Positions 1 to 9,204 of a DNA stretch of 14,530 bases are shown piece after piece (position 1 is the first letter of the stretch; the number at the start of each line of letters is the position of its first letter). The DNA is taken from positions 1 through 14,530 of the forward strand of contig JAKOGH010000191.1 of NCBI GenBank assembly GCA_024811115.1, written 5' to 3'. The notes under the pieces are model-generated. The model was not told where the DNA came from and made no database searches. It was given only the letters and a program-made list of their open reading frames with translations. This stretch comes from Terana coerulea. Lineage: Eukaryota; Basidiomycota; Agaricomycetes; Polyporales; Phanerochaetaceae. The translations under genes and the position numbers were made by a program.

Positions 1-961
1 GGATCTCAGAAGCCGCATGCCGTGGTGATTCGAGATCGCCTCGCATGCGTGGCTAGGTAGCATCTCTTATTTAAACGTGAGTCAGGTGTTGTATATTTAC
101 GTGCTCTATTCACCACAATCCCCACTCAGTTGTATCTCTAGGCCACTCCAGACCATACGATAAGATACTATTTATCAGCTAAAAGCACCATTCATCCGGA
201 CATTTCTGTGGAACATAATTCTAAGTAGAAACCTGAGCACCGGCGCTCAGCGTGTGTGGCCTGGGCTCATTCTGCAATAGCATTACTACCGGTTACATCT
301 AGTAGCTCTACGCACATCAGTCCAACCTATTGCGCGGGCGTAAGTCAGATGTCTGATGGTACGGACAATGTGGATAGAGGATGCTATCGGGACATCTCTC
401 CAGATATCGACATAATTTGGACCGAACAAGAGGACAGAGTGAACAGGAATTCAACATGAATATCCACGAGATATCTCGGTTTGACTACGTACTATTGTAG
501 GGCCAGCGAATAACAAGATTCAAAGTACCTGCAGTAGTAAGTAAGCCGTGGCACGGGTGGCCCGGCGAGTAATGTAACGGCGTCACAGTGACTAGGCCGG
601 CCGGCCGGCCGGCGTTACCGTGTACCGCCTTCGGAGTTCGGACTTGCGTTCAGACAACGTTCGTTCAAGCCATGACATGCATGACAACTCATCGCATTCT
701 TTCACACTTATCCACTTTCCAACTATCCCACTGTCCACAAACTTACCGCCCAGGGGTCGGTGACAAAGCACCATACTCACTACCACGTTCGTTTTTCAGA
801 CCTTGAGCGAACTCATGAGCAGCGCAGTACGTGACTTCGCCTTGAAAGCATTAAATTATGTTTACAGTCACTGATAGATGATCCATTTTTGACAGAGCTT
901 TGTATCTAAAACTGCATGTGACGCATTGCCTCGGTGCCAGGCACTGGCAGTTCAGGGCATA
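1..961. other. gene-free stretch
   Basis: I see no believable gene on either strand. The open frames are short (under about 75 codons), lack recognisable motifs and are not joined into a sensible protein by plausible introns. The only structural item is the GGCC-repeat hairpin near position 600, listed separately. No terminal repeats or transposon ends were recognised. A long 5' upstream region or fully decayed repeat DNA are both possible. Confidence 0.5.
574..618. repeat. (GGCC)n palindromic tract in a short inverted repeat
   Basis: A tandem GGCC tract runs from 595 to 613 and is self-complementary. It is preceded by GTAACG at 574-579 and followed by its reverse complement CGTTAC at 613-618, so the segment can fold as a GC-rich hairpin. 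No gene lies close enough to assign it a role. It may simply be a microsatellite. Confidence 0.6.
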
Positions 962-1243
962 TTAGTTCAGGGCCACGTGTACTAGCACCGCCGCTTCAAG
1001 GAATGCAGCCCCAAAACCTTGTTTGCAGGGGGCACTAGCGTACAGCAGAACTCGGAGGTGCTCAAAGCTGTGCGTCTGCGGATGCTCAGGGAGACCTGTG
1101 CATGCTCCTCCGTACGCGCTTGAAGTGAGCACAAGTTGAAACCTTTGTCGCTCATTGAACGTTGTGACACAATGCGTGCTGCATCTGTTTCCAAACCGAG
1201 TCGCATTCGGATAGTAGGTGGGAAAAGCTCTCTGTGACATCAA
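962..1243 (-). pseudogene. possible relic of an AMP-binding (adenylation) domain
   Basis: The minus-strand frame includes a stretch reading ...PEHPQTHSFEHLRVLLYASAP... and then ...KQGFGAAFLEAAVLVHVALN before a stop at 962-964. This resembles the part of adenylate-forming enzymes (NRPS-like reductases, acyl-CoA ligases) in which a 'LR.LLYAGAPL....GD.L...GV.VH' segment precedes the YG.TE motif. The expected YGxTE motif does not follow, no upstream phosphate-binding loop was found, and the fragment is only about 90 residues. I infer a truncated remnant; chance resemblance is a real alternative. Confidence 0.25.
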
Positions 1244-1863
1244 CGGAGTGCCGAGCTGTGACCACCATGCTCAGGCTTCGCGCCGCCTGCCGCGGGTCTG
1301 TCGGATGGCAACGTCACACGTGCAGTGACATCGTCTACTCGCCGGAAAAGGAGCAGGGGAAAGCATGCCAGCGGCTAGCGAAGCACTCATCTCCTAGGCC
1401 ATACCATATGGGTCATAAAGCTATGTATTCATGAACAGATGGAATAATTGCATCAGTCCTAACCACCGAACAGTAGAACCTGGGGAGCGAGCAAAGACAG
1501 CGTCCTCTCTGCTGTCAACACTCGACAACTACCTTTGTTAATGGCAACAGCATTCTTGTCCGAGGCATAAGCGTCGGAACCGGGCTCACCAGGGAGATCG
1601 ACGCTACTACATTGCATGGGACCGCGTTGTTCGTTTTCGGCCAGCCTCCTGAGTCCTGAGTGAACCCTGCGCGGCGCGATTCGCGCCGTCCCGTTTGCTG
1701 CCCTTGTCAAGCCATGAACTCTAGTACAGCAGCGTTTGGTCTTCCATTGCTTGCCGCGTGTTGGAGTGAGTGCAGTGCCATCGTCAATGCACTATGATAA
1801 GTACCGCCCCTCTCCCTTGTGCGTAACTATCTCCCTGAACCCCTCGCATCCTCGCGCGCCGCA
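1244..1863. other. gene-free stretch upstream of the membrane protein gene
   Basis: No supported gene or clear TATA box was found. A minus-strand open frame (1459-1710) has no recognisable motif. The open frame of the downstream gene extends to a non-ATG codon at 1819, so part of this region may be 5' UTR or an unrecognised first exon with a signal peptide. Confidence 0.4.
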
Positions 1864-3738
1864 ATGTTGCTGAACTGCAGCACCTCCGCGATCTTGAACG
1901 ACGAAGACCCGTCGCTGGTCTCGTGGGCATCAAACCCAGGCTGCCGCGGCACCCTCGATATCGTCTTCGCTTGCCTTTCCACCCTATTTATCTGCATCTG
2001 GAGCGCCGTCCACGTCGATATACCCACTCATGAAGTCTCGTGGTTCAGGAAATTTCTGTGGAAGCTGGGATGGCTCCTCGTTGGGCTCTCGCCCCGGAGC
2101 TGCTCCTCGTGAACGCCTTCACGCAGCTCTTGTATGCTCTAGACTGTCTCGAAGACTACGATAAGTTTATGACACAGGTGAAGTTATCGCAGCTCGGCAT
2201 GACTGAATGCTAGACTGACCTCACTCTGTAGTATCATGACCCACGGCAACTCATGAACCGATCTTCATTAGCATCGCGATTCCGCGCGTTTGTACGTTGG
2301 ATAGAATATTCATAGCGATGCTTCATAGTACCAATGCTTCATCTCGTGCAGATTCGGCGGGTGCTGTGCTGCGGAAGACCAAGAAAGCAACGTTGGGTCC
2401 CCGACAGCCACGACAACCAACACCGACGATACCTCTGGACGCTGCGTCACGCCTTCTACGCGACCATGGGCGGTTTCGTTCTCGACACATCGCCTGTGCA
2501 TATACTCCCTGGCGCAGCAGAGTCCGAAAGCGGCACCCGCCTCGCTCTCGACCCCAACGGGATCGCGTTCCTCATGGCCTTCTACCCCGAGCTCATCCCC
2601 GACATCTCCGAAGCCAGCCTGCGCGACCGCAGCAAGGCGGACTGGGTCAACAAAGGCCTGCTGCTCTGGCAGCTGCTCTACTTCTGCGTGTCGCTCATCC
2701 TGCGCCGGGCCGAGCGCCTGCCGCTCAGCCTCCTGGAGGTTCTCCACGCTCGCGCACTGCCTGTGCACGATGGTGACGTACGTCGTCTGGTGGCGGAAGC
2801 CGCTCAACATACATGAGCCGACGCTCATCAAGGGCCGCACGAGCGACGAGCGCGAGCTTGTGCAGGAGCTGGCCGCGCTGATGAGCATGCGCTCGGTGAG
2901 CACGGTGCATGTTCTGGGCGGGGTCATCAGCCGCGATCTCCCACAAGAATGGCTGTTCGTGAAGGACATCTCACGGCTTGCGGTGCGCTCGCGTAGCACA
3001 GACCAGGGCCGTATAAGCCGTCAAATCACAGCTCGGCCTAGCCTCGACATCCGAGTACCAGAGGCAATGTTCTCCATCCCTAGCGATTGGAACACCAAAG
3101 GGTTCAGAACAACATGGGACGATCCGATTCTTCAGTGGATACTCTTTACCAAAGCCTCTCGGCCATGGTATTTTCCCAAGAACAGAGCTTCGGCGGTCCA
3201 TCTCAGCTCGGAGGATGAATTGCGGTGGAAGCTCGCGTCTCGCGCAATAGAACGCCACGCAGCTAGCGATCCGCCCATCCCGGACCCAGACCAGTGGAGC
3301 GCCAGCCGCGACTGCAAGCTGCAGTACTTCACCACCGCCGTGCCGCCGGGCGAGTATGGCCCGCTGCTCAAGGCGTGCGCGATCTTGGCAAGCACGACCA
3401 TCTACAGCCTGCCGCACCTGATCGGCTGGAACACGCACTTTGCGACCCATGTCGAGCATGTTCTCTGGCACATCGCCACGGTGGCCATGTGCGCCGTCGG
3501 GGCGTGCATGGCGGTCGCGTGGTTCATCTTCGTGAGCTTGGAGGCGGCGGAAGGCACGTTCCCGGGAAAGGGGTTCATTCACAATTGTACTTGTCGTATA
3601 TACGACATGGTCTGTCCGCCGATCTATATCTTTTGTAGCGGATACTTGCTCGTTCAGAGCTTCCGCCAGTTGATAGTCCTTCCACCCGAGACATTCGTGC
3701 TGGCTTCTTGGACGCGGTACTGGCCTGCATTTAACTAA
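1864..3738 (+). CDS. multi-span membrane protein of a basidiomycete family; three exons, two frameshifts
   Basis: Function unknown. The model is exon 1864-2177, intron 2178-2231 (GTGAAG...CTGTAG, CTGAC branch), exon 2232-2291, intron 2292-2351 (GTACGT...GTGCAG) and exon 2352-3738, about 586 residues. It shows the pattern of a family I know from Agaricomycete proteomes: an N-terminal NPGCRGTLDIVFACLST segment, then APELLL, THA/RHAFYATMGGFVLD, LSLLEV, VTYVVWWRKPLNIHEPTL and a C-terminal PPETFVLASWTRYWP. Hydrophobic segments lie near residues 31-50, after APEL, at GLLLWQLLYFCVSLIL, at the VTYVVWW stretch, and three times in the last 170 residues. Two indels break the frame: one base missing near 2083-2085 (GGG run, before ALAPELLL) and one extra base near 2740-2741 (between LSLLEV and STLAH). 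With both allowed, all exon phases agree. The start at 1864 is the first ATG in the open frame; an upstream signal-peptide exon could be missed. Confidence 0.72.
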
Positions 3739-4142
3739 TGAGTACATACCCAATAATATATTTTCAATGCTTATGAGCAGATCTATAGTGAGCTTTATGG
3801 GTGAATCGCAACAAACATCTCAGCAGTTCTTCAGAATCTTCACGACTCGGCGGAACGCCACAAAGCCATCGTGATCCGTCCGAGAAGCGGAGCGCCCGTG
3901 CTTAAACTACGTGCTGCGTGCGCATTGGGAAGCTATCGTGGCTTCTGTAGCGGAGTAAGGCTATATGAGCGGCCGAGCATGAATATGTTCAACATTCGGG
4001 CTGTAGGCGAGCTGGTAAAGCATCATCACATTCTGTATCTCTCTAAGAAATGTGTCTTTATTTCTGTGATTTCGCCACCAGCTCTCGTGGCATATGTTGT
4101 CACGGGCCACGCTCGACTGGCCAGCCCTCCCGCCTACACGCA
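3739..4142. other. intergenic, 3' side of the membrane protein gene
   Basis: This should contain the 3' UTR of the membrane protein gene; the AT-rich stretch with AATAATATATTTT at about 3752-3766 could act in 3' end formation. The open frame across 3871-4236 starts at a non-ATG codon and has no recognisable motif; its end overlaps the acyltransferase relic on the other strand. I see no separate gene. Confidence 0.4.
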
Positions 4143-4475
4143 GCACCGCGATGGTAAGCAGCCGTGCTCTATGCTTCCTCCGTCCACATCTTTACGGGTT
4201 ACTGTCGTACATGTTCCTGCACTAGTGCGAGCATAAGAATGTCAGCTCCTGGCGTGCACGGAGGCGCAGATTTGTCGTGGTAGGGTGCAACGAGTGGGAC
4301 GGAATACAACATTCGTGCTGAACTAGAAGGTCCCGCTAGAAAACGGCCAGGTGAGATATTGGCTACTGCATATAACAAAAACAATCCAACGTACGTTGCC
4401 TAGGCTCATCCGCCATTAGGAGGGGCGCACGACCCAGTCTGTCTACCTAATCAGCTGCTCCTGCTCCTGCTCCTA
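4143..4475 (-). pseudogene. decayed acyltransferase copy A (C-terminal exon, intron 2, part of exon 2)
   Basis: The plus-strand sequence lines up with 11678-12040 of the intact acyltransferase. Shared blocks include CTTCCTCC.TCCAC near 4175, the AATGTCAGCTCCTG block near 4238, GAAGGTCCCGCT near 4327 and CAACGTACGTTGCC near 4388. The last block is the intron 2 donor, so the intron is kept at the same place and the copy arose at DNA level, not through mRNA. The RDLL.(P/Q)HE start of the last exon is still legible. An in-frame TAG lies at 4222-4224 (minus), soon after the RQELTF motif and where the intact protein continues CSYDGN, with more stops beyond. Homology fades into a CTGCTC repeat near 4455. 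Confidence 0.75.
4455..4474 (+). repeat. (CTGCTC)3 microsatellite
   Basis: Three perfect CTGCTC units plus CT, at the point where acyltransferase relic A stops matching the intact gene. The corresponding intact region is a CTC-rich stretch encoding the Glu-rich segment (KKEETKEELEE), so the repeat probably expanded from it. Confidence 0.7.
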
Positions 4476-4542
4476 TTTTTTCACTCTTCTCGCATTTTCA
4501 CACAATCATTGACATGTGTCCTTCCATTGCACAAGCGGGAGA

Positions 4543-4610
4543 GCGTTAGCTCCCAGCATGTCATGAGCGCGCCGAAGTACAGCTCAGCAGAACGGTAGCT
4601 CAGGCGCAAA
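4543..4610 (-). pseudogene. acyltransferase fragment B (C-terminal motif only)
   Basis: On the minus strand this short stretch reads SAELYFGALMTCWELT, matching PAELYLGALMTRQELT of the intact acyltransferase (about 11770-11835). The match covers only about 65 bases. Because copies A and C each have their own version of this motif, B must be a third remnant or an internal duplication. It has no coding capacity of its own. Confidence 0.65.
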
Positions 4611-5201
4611 TGGACGGCGAGCAGACGCAGTTAGCATCTCTGTAAGGTAATGAGGAGAGTGCATAGGATACTCGCATTGTCAAAATAACGGGTTGTGCGG
4701 GGGAACATCGTCGGCGTGAGGGGGCAAACGCGTGAGCGTTCACGTTGCATTACAGCAGGTTTATCTACTACGACGGTCAGGTACACAACCAGGCACGTAA
4801 TTAGCGTAACAAACAAATGTAAATACGGAGCACCCGAGCGTCGGGGCGCAATGAGCACAAGCTCAAATCTATAATTCTAACACGCATTGTAAGAGGTCAC
4901 GCGTAGCAAGAGTTGAAGCACACCTTAAAGACTCCGTCCTCCATACTGTGTGATTACCCCACACGCTGTGAATACCTCTCTTGGCGAGTTTGGTCTGATG
5001 CAACACGTCGGCCGCCGACGTGCCAACCGCCGACGAAGACAGCTCAGAAGGAGAGCAAAGCATGTTCGCCTGTAATAAACCTGACCACTTTCTGAGCGTA
5101 GATTTTTCTAATGCTTCTAATGCTTCAGACTGGTGAGGGCGCAAAGAACCGCAATTCGCGACCAAAATCGTGTATTTCCGTAATCCGTCATCCAAGTGGG
5201 A
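4611..5201. other. unassigned stretch between acyltransferase relics
   Basis: No gene recognised. The longest minus-strand frame (4869-5195) has no motif that I can place. Two small direct repeats are visible: CCGCCGACG at 5012-5020 and 5027-5035, and two adjacent TTCTAATGC units near 5106-5123. The stretch may be further decayed acyltransferase-copy DNA or flanking DNA carried with the duplications. Confidence 0.4.
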
Positions 5202-6050
5202 GAGGAACGTCAGCTTCAGGCGTGTTATGGGTGCACCGAGGTACAGCTCGGGACGCGCGTGAAAGCGAGCCGAGAGAGCATACAGAGCGCATTGCCGAAG
5301 GTGCAGCGAGCGGTAGAGTTTGTCAATTTGCTAGGAAAAGGCCGCCAGGATGCGAAGGGATGTTGTAAGGGAAAGAGGGCGTGTGCGTAGCGGCGGCTGC
5401 GGGCGAGTGGGAAGGCCCTGGGTTCCCTACAGACAAGTCAGCCCCGGTGAAGAAAGCAAACGCGGGGAGTAACGCACCATGAACATCGCTGGCCATAGGT
5501 TATAGACCTCCTCGCTATCGCCGGCCACCACCTCCGCCTCGGTAAGCCCATTTCACTGGATATATGCGCGTCCAACGGCAACACCATCTCCAGCCGTGCT
5601 TCCAGCGGCGGCACCGCGGCGACCTTCAGCTTTTGCGACAGGTAGGCTAGCTCCTGGCTCGGCTCGCGAAAGAACGTCTCGCTGGCCATGTCGTCCGTAC
5701 CATGGTATAGTGCACGAGCATCACGAAGACGCGTTGCAGGCCGTGTGCGTCCCCTGCGGCCCCCAGCTGGCCCCCAGTATGCACGGACGATACGGTCGCT
5801 GGCGTGCCGTTGTGCAGCGCGTCAGAAATACGGGCGACGGTGCGGGAACCTGCGACATACGTCACTCATTCCTGGCGGTTTCTGCACAAGTTCGTTTCGT
5901 CCGGGATGAATGCAACCTGGTCTTCTCCCACGGGAAGCGCTGCTTCAGCCATCATCGCGCGAGCTCGACGTTGCAGTGCACGAACAGCGTAACTGGCCAG
6001 TTCCAGGTGGTGTACAGCTTGGTGGTACCAAGCCATTGGCATGGATGGAC
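5202..6050 (-). pseudogene. decayed acyltransferase copy C (exon 1, intron 1, start of exon 2, fused to C-terminal motif)
   Basis: This is the best preserved relic and matches 12490-13400 of the intact gene along nearly its whole length. Legible minus-strand blocks are PDETNLCRNR, VFVMLVHY, FFREPSQELAYLSQ, PPLEARLEMVLPLDAH and LPRRRWWPAIAR. Intron 1 is retained near 5425-5475. The 5202-5250 end reads ELYLGAPITRLKLTF, a C-terminal motif, joined directly to the exon 2 start; about 700 bases have been lost between them. Breaks include an in-frame TGA at 5866-5868 just after DETNLCRNRQE, an insertion of about four bases that destroys the HYxxDG active-site motif near 5703, and several frameshifts. 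Not functional. It ends about 75 bases before the transposon target site. Confidence 0.88.
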
Positions 6051-6118
6051 GGTCTACTAGCGCGTAGCTTGGCGCTTGACAGTGGAAAAGCCGTGGGAAT
6101 TATCCGTGTGATCGTTCC

Positions 6119-6126
6119 GTGCGAAC
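6119..6126. repeat. left target-site duplication GTGCGAAC
   Basis: Eight bases, identical to 6908-6915 on the far side of the transposon and in the same orientation. The sequence fits the nTnnnnAn pattern known for hAT target duplications. Confidence 0.85.
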
Positions 6127-6149
6127 TAGTGTTGCCGCGAGGTAAGGCC
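6127..6149 (+). repeat. left terminal inverted repeat
   Basis: Begins TAGTGTTGCCG; the first 11 bases are identical to the reverse complement of the right end, and about 19 of 23 match overall. Confidence 0.85.
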
Positions 6150-6884
6150 GCCTTAACCTTAAGGCAAGGTAAGGCTGCCTTAAGCTGATTTGTCAGCAGG
6201 CAGTGGCGCCTCACGGCACATAAGGCCATGCCTTAAGGGGCCTCAAGGTCTAAAGGCTCTCCCGCCTGCAAGTACCGTAGTTTCTTGTTTCTTGTACACT
6301 CACAGTCTATTGGGACTCCTAAGAATGTCATTAACTCGAAAGGACTGCATATTAATGTAGAAAACAGTCTTCCACGTTGGCCTTACCCACTGGTAAGTAG
6401 CACAATAGCTGCTCAGCCTGAGTGCAAGACTCCCGAACCTCTCGTGAGAGGTCGCCGCTTCCTCTATGGCTGACGGTTTGTCATGGTAGATATATTGGGT
6501 CATTTATAAGAACACACAATGTCACTACATTGCCTGTTCGCCACGAAAGTGCTGCTCGTGACCTTGAGCTCATTTTCTCGCTGCAGATATATACACAGGT
6601 GCCAGCACTTTCATGCGGCTAAAAAAATTCTCTGATGTCTTCTGCGGTTTGTCTTTCTCCTTACAATACTTTGGTCTATGCGAACGGAATTCTACCTGTT
6701 GTACTTATTCGCGTTCTGTCATGCACATCGGTGGTACATGTACGGGCGCTAATGGCTAGCTCTCTGGAAAGGAAGGCCGGATCACCGGCATCCTCTCAAG
6801 GTAAGGTTAAGGCAGGCCTTACGGCCCCACCTTATGGGCCTCAAGGCACCTAAGGTTTCAAGCTCCGCTGCCTCACGGTGCCTT

Positions 6885-6907
6885 CGCCTCACCTTCCGGC
6901 AACACTA
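6885..6907 (-). repeat. right terminal inverted repeat
   Basis: Read on the minus strand it begins TAGTGTTGCCGGAAGG, pairing with the left end of the element. Confidence 0.85.
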
Positions 6908-6915
6908 GTGCGAAC
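6908..6915. repeat. right target-site duplication GTGCGAAC
   Basis: Direct copy of 6119-6126, immediately outside the right terminal repeat. Confidence 0.85.
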
Positions 6916-6940
6916 TTTGCTTGTCGGAGTTGGAGATGGG
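6916..6940 (+). repeat. 25-base direct repeat, copy 1 (transposon right flank)
   Basis: TTTGCTTGTCGGAGTT and the following nine bases recur at 9213-9237 with one mismatch. This copy directly abuts the right target duplication of the transposon. See the findings for the empty-site interpretation. Confidence 0.8.
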
Positions 6941-8362
6941 CCTGGATGGCCCGGTCGTGGATGCGTGGCTACCTCGTGTACTCTGTCACGCTTTCACGTT
7001 CGGTCGATCCATGAGGTATTCTCTAGCCCAGCTCTAGCCCCTTGCGAAGCAAAGTTCCCTCGAGTATGAATTAGACGCACAAAGCGATGCGCCAACAGTG
7101 CCATAGACTGATGCTCCCTCCGATATCCTCGGCGACCGGCTCGCTTGCTCTTCTCGCTCAACGCGAGCCGTCGTTGTATGTGCACTCTCTATGAAGACAT
7201 ACGCCTCCCTCTCCTTAGTGTTTCTGAGCCTTCACCCCATTAATTCTGGACAATGCGCCATTTCATCTCTGCAACTTGATGGTACAGCGTCGCGTCCGGG
7301 ACATCCCCGGTTGCCTACAGGCGTCTCCTAAGATCTGAGATGTGACGCGCACGTCAGCTTGCTGACCCGCCCACCTTGTGCCCTTTCGTCCAGCTACCGC
7401 CGAGCGCTCTGCGAGTTGCTTTGCAGACGCGACCGCCGTCAGCAATTACAGGATGCATCGCAGAACAGCGGCCGGGTCAGGCGCACTGTGCCTGCAGATG
7501 TCGCGTAGCTTGCCTTTTTGCATTTGCCTCGCTGTCATCTCCTGACCCCGACTCGTGGAAGACAAGCTAGACGCAGAGTCTCGTAAAATTTGCGGGTTCT
7601 GCGGCTTACTCTACACTGTGGCTCTACATTGTAAGTAAATCGCTTTATTCATACTATGCACGCCCCGGTGAATTCTACAGAAGCCAGTGCCATCTGGACG
7701 CGAACCACGTTAACATCCACTTCAACGCGTGCCGCCGACATTGTTGATGGCGGTGGTTACAAACATAGGCTCTTATGCGGCAGACGAAGACGTCGCGGCG
7801 CAGGCCGACGGCTGAGTAAGCCCGTGCCAGCTCGTGGTTAGAAGTCAAACATGCGAGTTACAGACGTGGGTTGAATCACGGTGAGACCTTGTGCTACCTC
7901 TCGCCGTTAGTCGGTGCTGATGTCGACTGTGTTCCAGCTGCACAGTACTGGTAGCGAATGCGGACCGTCACTCGACTTGGACGTGACATCGCCTCATTTT
8001 CCCGGAACGTCGCAGCTCGCTTGGTGCCCTTTGGAATGTGAACCCGATGGGATGCGCCCACAAAGTCAAACGTCGACACAGTACGCACCGTCTAATTTCT
8101 CATGCTCCCACCCGCAACTGACGCGACACACTAGGTGAGCTTTGTTTTCCTTGCATCCGGTATCAAATGACCAAGCCTTCTCTTCTCATAGCTGCTTTGA
8201 TATCATTGTCGCCTTTGAATGCCACTACACGGAGCTCTGGACCTCATGGAAGGTGTTTGTGATGTTTGAGCTACCATTGATCATGCCATGCCGTCACTCA
8301 AAGCGAGGCCGCCACTTGCTAGTATGCCATACCGGATTGTTTTGCTTTGTACGAGAAGGGGG
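6941..8362. other. long gene-free stretch
   Basis: No supported gene. Open frames are all under about 80 codons, overlap on both strands and carry no recognised motif. A small tandem repeat, two CTCTAGCCC units separated by AG, lies at about 7021-7040. No transposon ends or target duplications were recognised. It could be decayed repeat DNA. Confidence 0.45.
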
Positions 8363-8369
8363 TATATAA
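8363..8369 (+). promoter_or_regulatory. TATATAA, possible orphan TATA box
   Basis: The sequence GGTATATAAGG is a good TATA-box match on the plus strand. The ATG about 10 bases after it opens a frame of only ten codons, and the one at 8394 opens a frame of about 45 codons with no recognisable features. No convincing gene therefore follows. It may serve an unrecognised transcript or be chance. Confidence 0.2.
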
Positions 8370-9204
8370 GGTTGCGTCGATGTATGCCTGCGATGCAGTC
8401 TTCCCCCACTAGTACTACGAAACTCTCTACGCCCGCGCTTACAATGCGAGCCCCTCACGCTGGGATGCCCGTCGTCCTGCGTACACAGCCAGCGCCCGCC
8501 GCCCGCCCGCCACGACGACGACGGTTTTGAAGAGCTTGAAGCTTGCAGGTTATCGCAAATGCTCCGCGGCAGAGCGCTATCCTCTTCGCCGACAAGGACA
8601 GTCGCTGCGGCACGGCCCCGCCGGCGGTGCCTGCATTCCAGACGCCGAGCACGGGAGGTCGCCACTGCACAGCCTTGGACCGGGAGCCAAGTGACCTTTC
8701 CATGGAAAGCGGAGAGCGGGGCGTGCACGGTGCTCGGTTGCTGCACTGATCGATTTCGTACTGCTACCGAAGGGCAGGGCAGGGCAACTCCAGGGTGTCC
8801 GGCATCGTTCGGCATCGTGCCCTGGGGCACCCTGGGACCTCTGTTCCATGTGGCGCTCCCAAGGGCAAGTCCAGGGAACCCTGCGGTGCGCCCAGCAGCA
8901 GTCAGCGCGAGAGACGGGCTGCAACACGCACTGAGCTTCAACATAGCTCTCAAAACAAGGGGTAGATGCATGAAAATGTCAGTCAACATATTAGGCGCAG
9001 TCGGCCCGCCTCGCAGCTGTTTTAACGGCCAAATGTGTGGCATGAGGCTCTCTGCAGAAAAACGGCAAGTACTAGAACCGTCTCGCAGGTGTGCTAACTT
9101 AAAGTTCAAACGCGAAACACTTGTACGAGTCTTTGTTCACAAGCCCGCCTCGTGGTGCCAGCCGTCTGTCGGACCTGGAAATCTCGCTCTGGCGAGCCCC
9201 ATCG
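8370..9204. other. GC-rich stretch with long opposing open frames, no supported gene
   Basis: Open frames of 271 codons (minus, 8294-9109) and 217 codons (plus, 8559-9212) overlap each other. Both translations are rich in Arg, Ala, Pro and Ser with no domain, and the minus frame extends to a TTG rather than an ATG. I treat them as a side effect of local GC content. Short repeats stand out: three AGGGC units at 8771-8785, two GGCATCGT at 8801 and 8811, and CCAGGGTG at 8790-8797 facing CACCCTGG at 8828-8835. Confidence 0.4.

Larger units (their letters stand above)
6127..6907. mobile_element. non-autonomous hAT-like DNA transposon (781 bases)
   Basis: Both ends carry TAGTGTTGCCG as a perfect inverted repeat, and the similarity continues with about 19 of 23 bases matching. 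The element is flanked by a perfect 8-base direct duplication, GTGCGAAC. Eight-base duplications of the form nTnnnnAn and TAG/CAG-type ends are hallmarks of the hAT superfamily. Both subterminal regions are crowded with AAGGTAAGG, CCTTAAGG and GGGCCTCAAGG motifs in direct and inverted copies (6138-6256 and 6799-6890), as expected for transposase-binding sites. No open frame longer than about 72 codons and no transposase motif lies inside, so it needs transposase from elsewhere. It inserted just beyond the 5' end of acyltransferase relic C. Confidence 0.85.

Noticed and set aside
1459..1710. Minus-strand frame upstream of the adenylation-like relic
   Set aside because: I looked for the phosphate-binding loop or other adenylation motifs that would extend the relic and found none.
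2297..2776. 159-codon plus-strand frame rich in Arg and Pro
   Set aside because: Overlaps intron 2 and exon 3 of the membrane protein in another frame; Pro/Arg bias is typical of a shadow.
2971..3753. 260-codon minus-strand frame opposite the membrane protein
   Set aside because: Antisense shadow of the conserved plus-strand exon; no motif of its own.
6127..6907. LTR or retrotransposon origin for this insert
   Set aside because: The ends are inverted, not direct, repeats, and the duplication is 8 bases, which fits a hAT DNA transposon.
8294..9109. 271-codon minus-strand open frame
   Set aside because: It opens at TTG, is Arg/Ala/Ser/Pro-biased with no domain, and overlaps an equally long opposing frame; GC-driven stop scarcity explains both.
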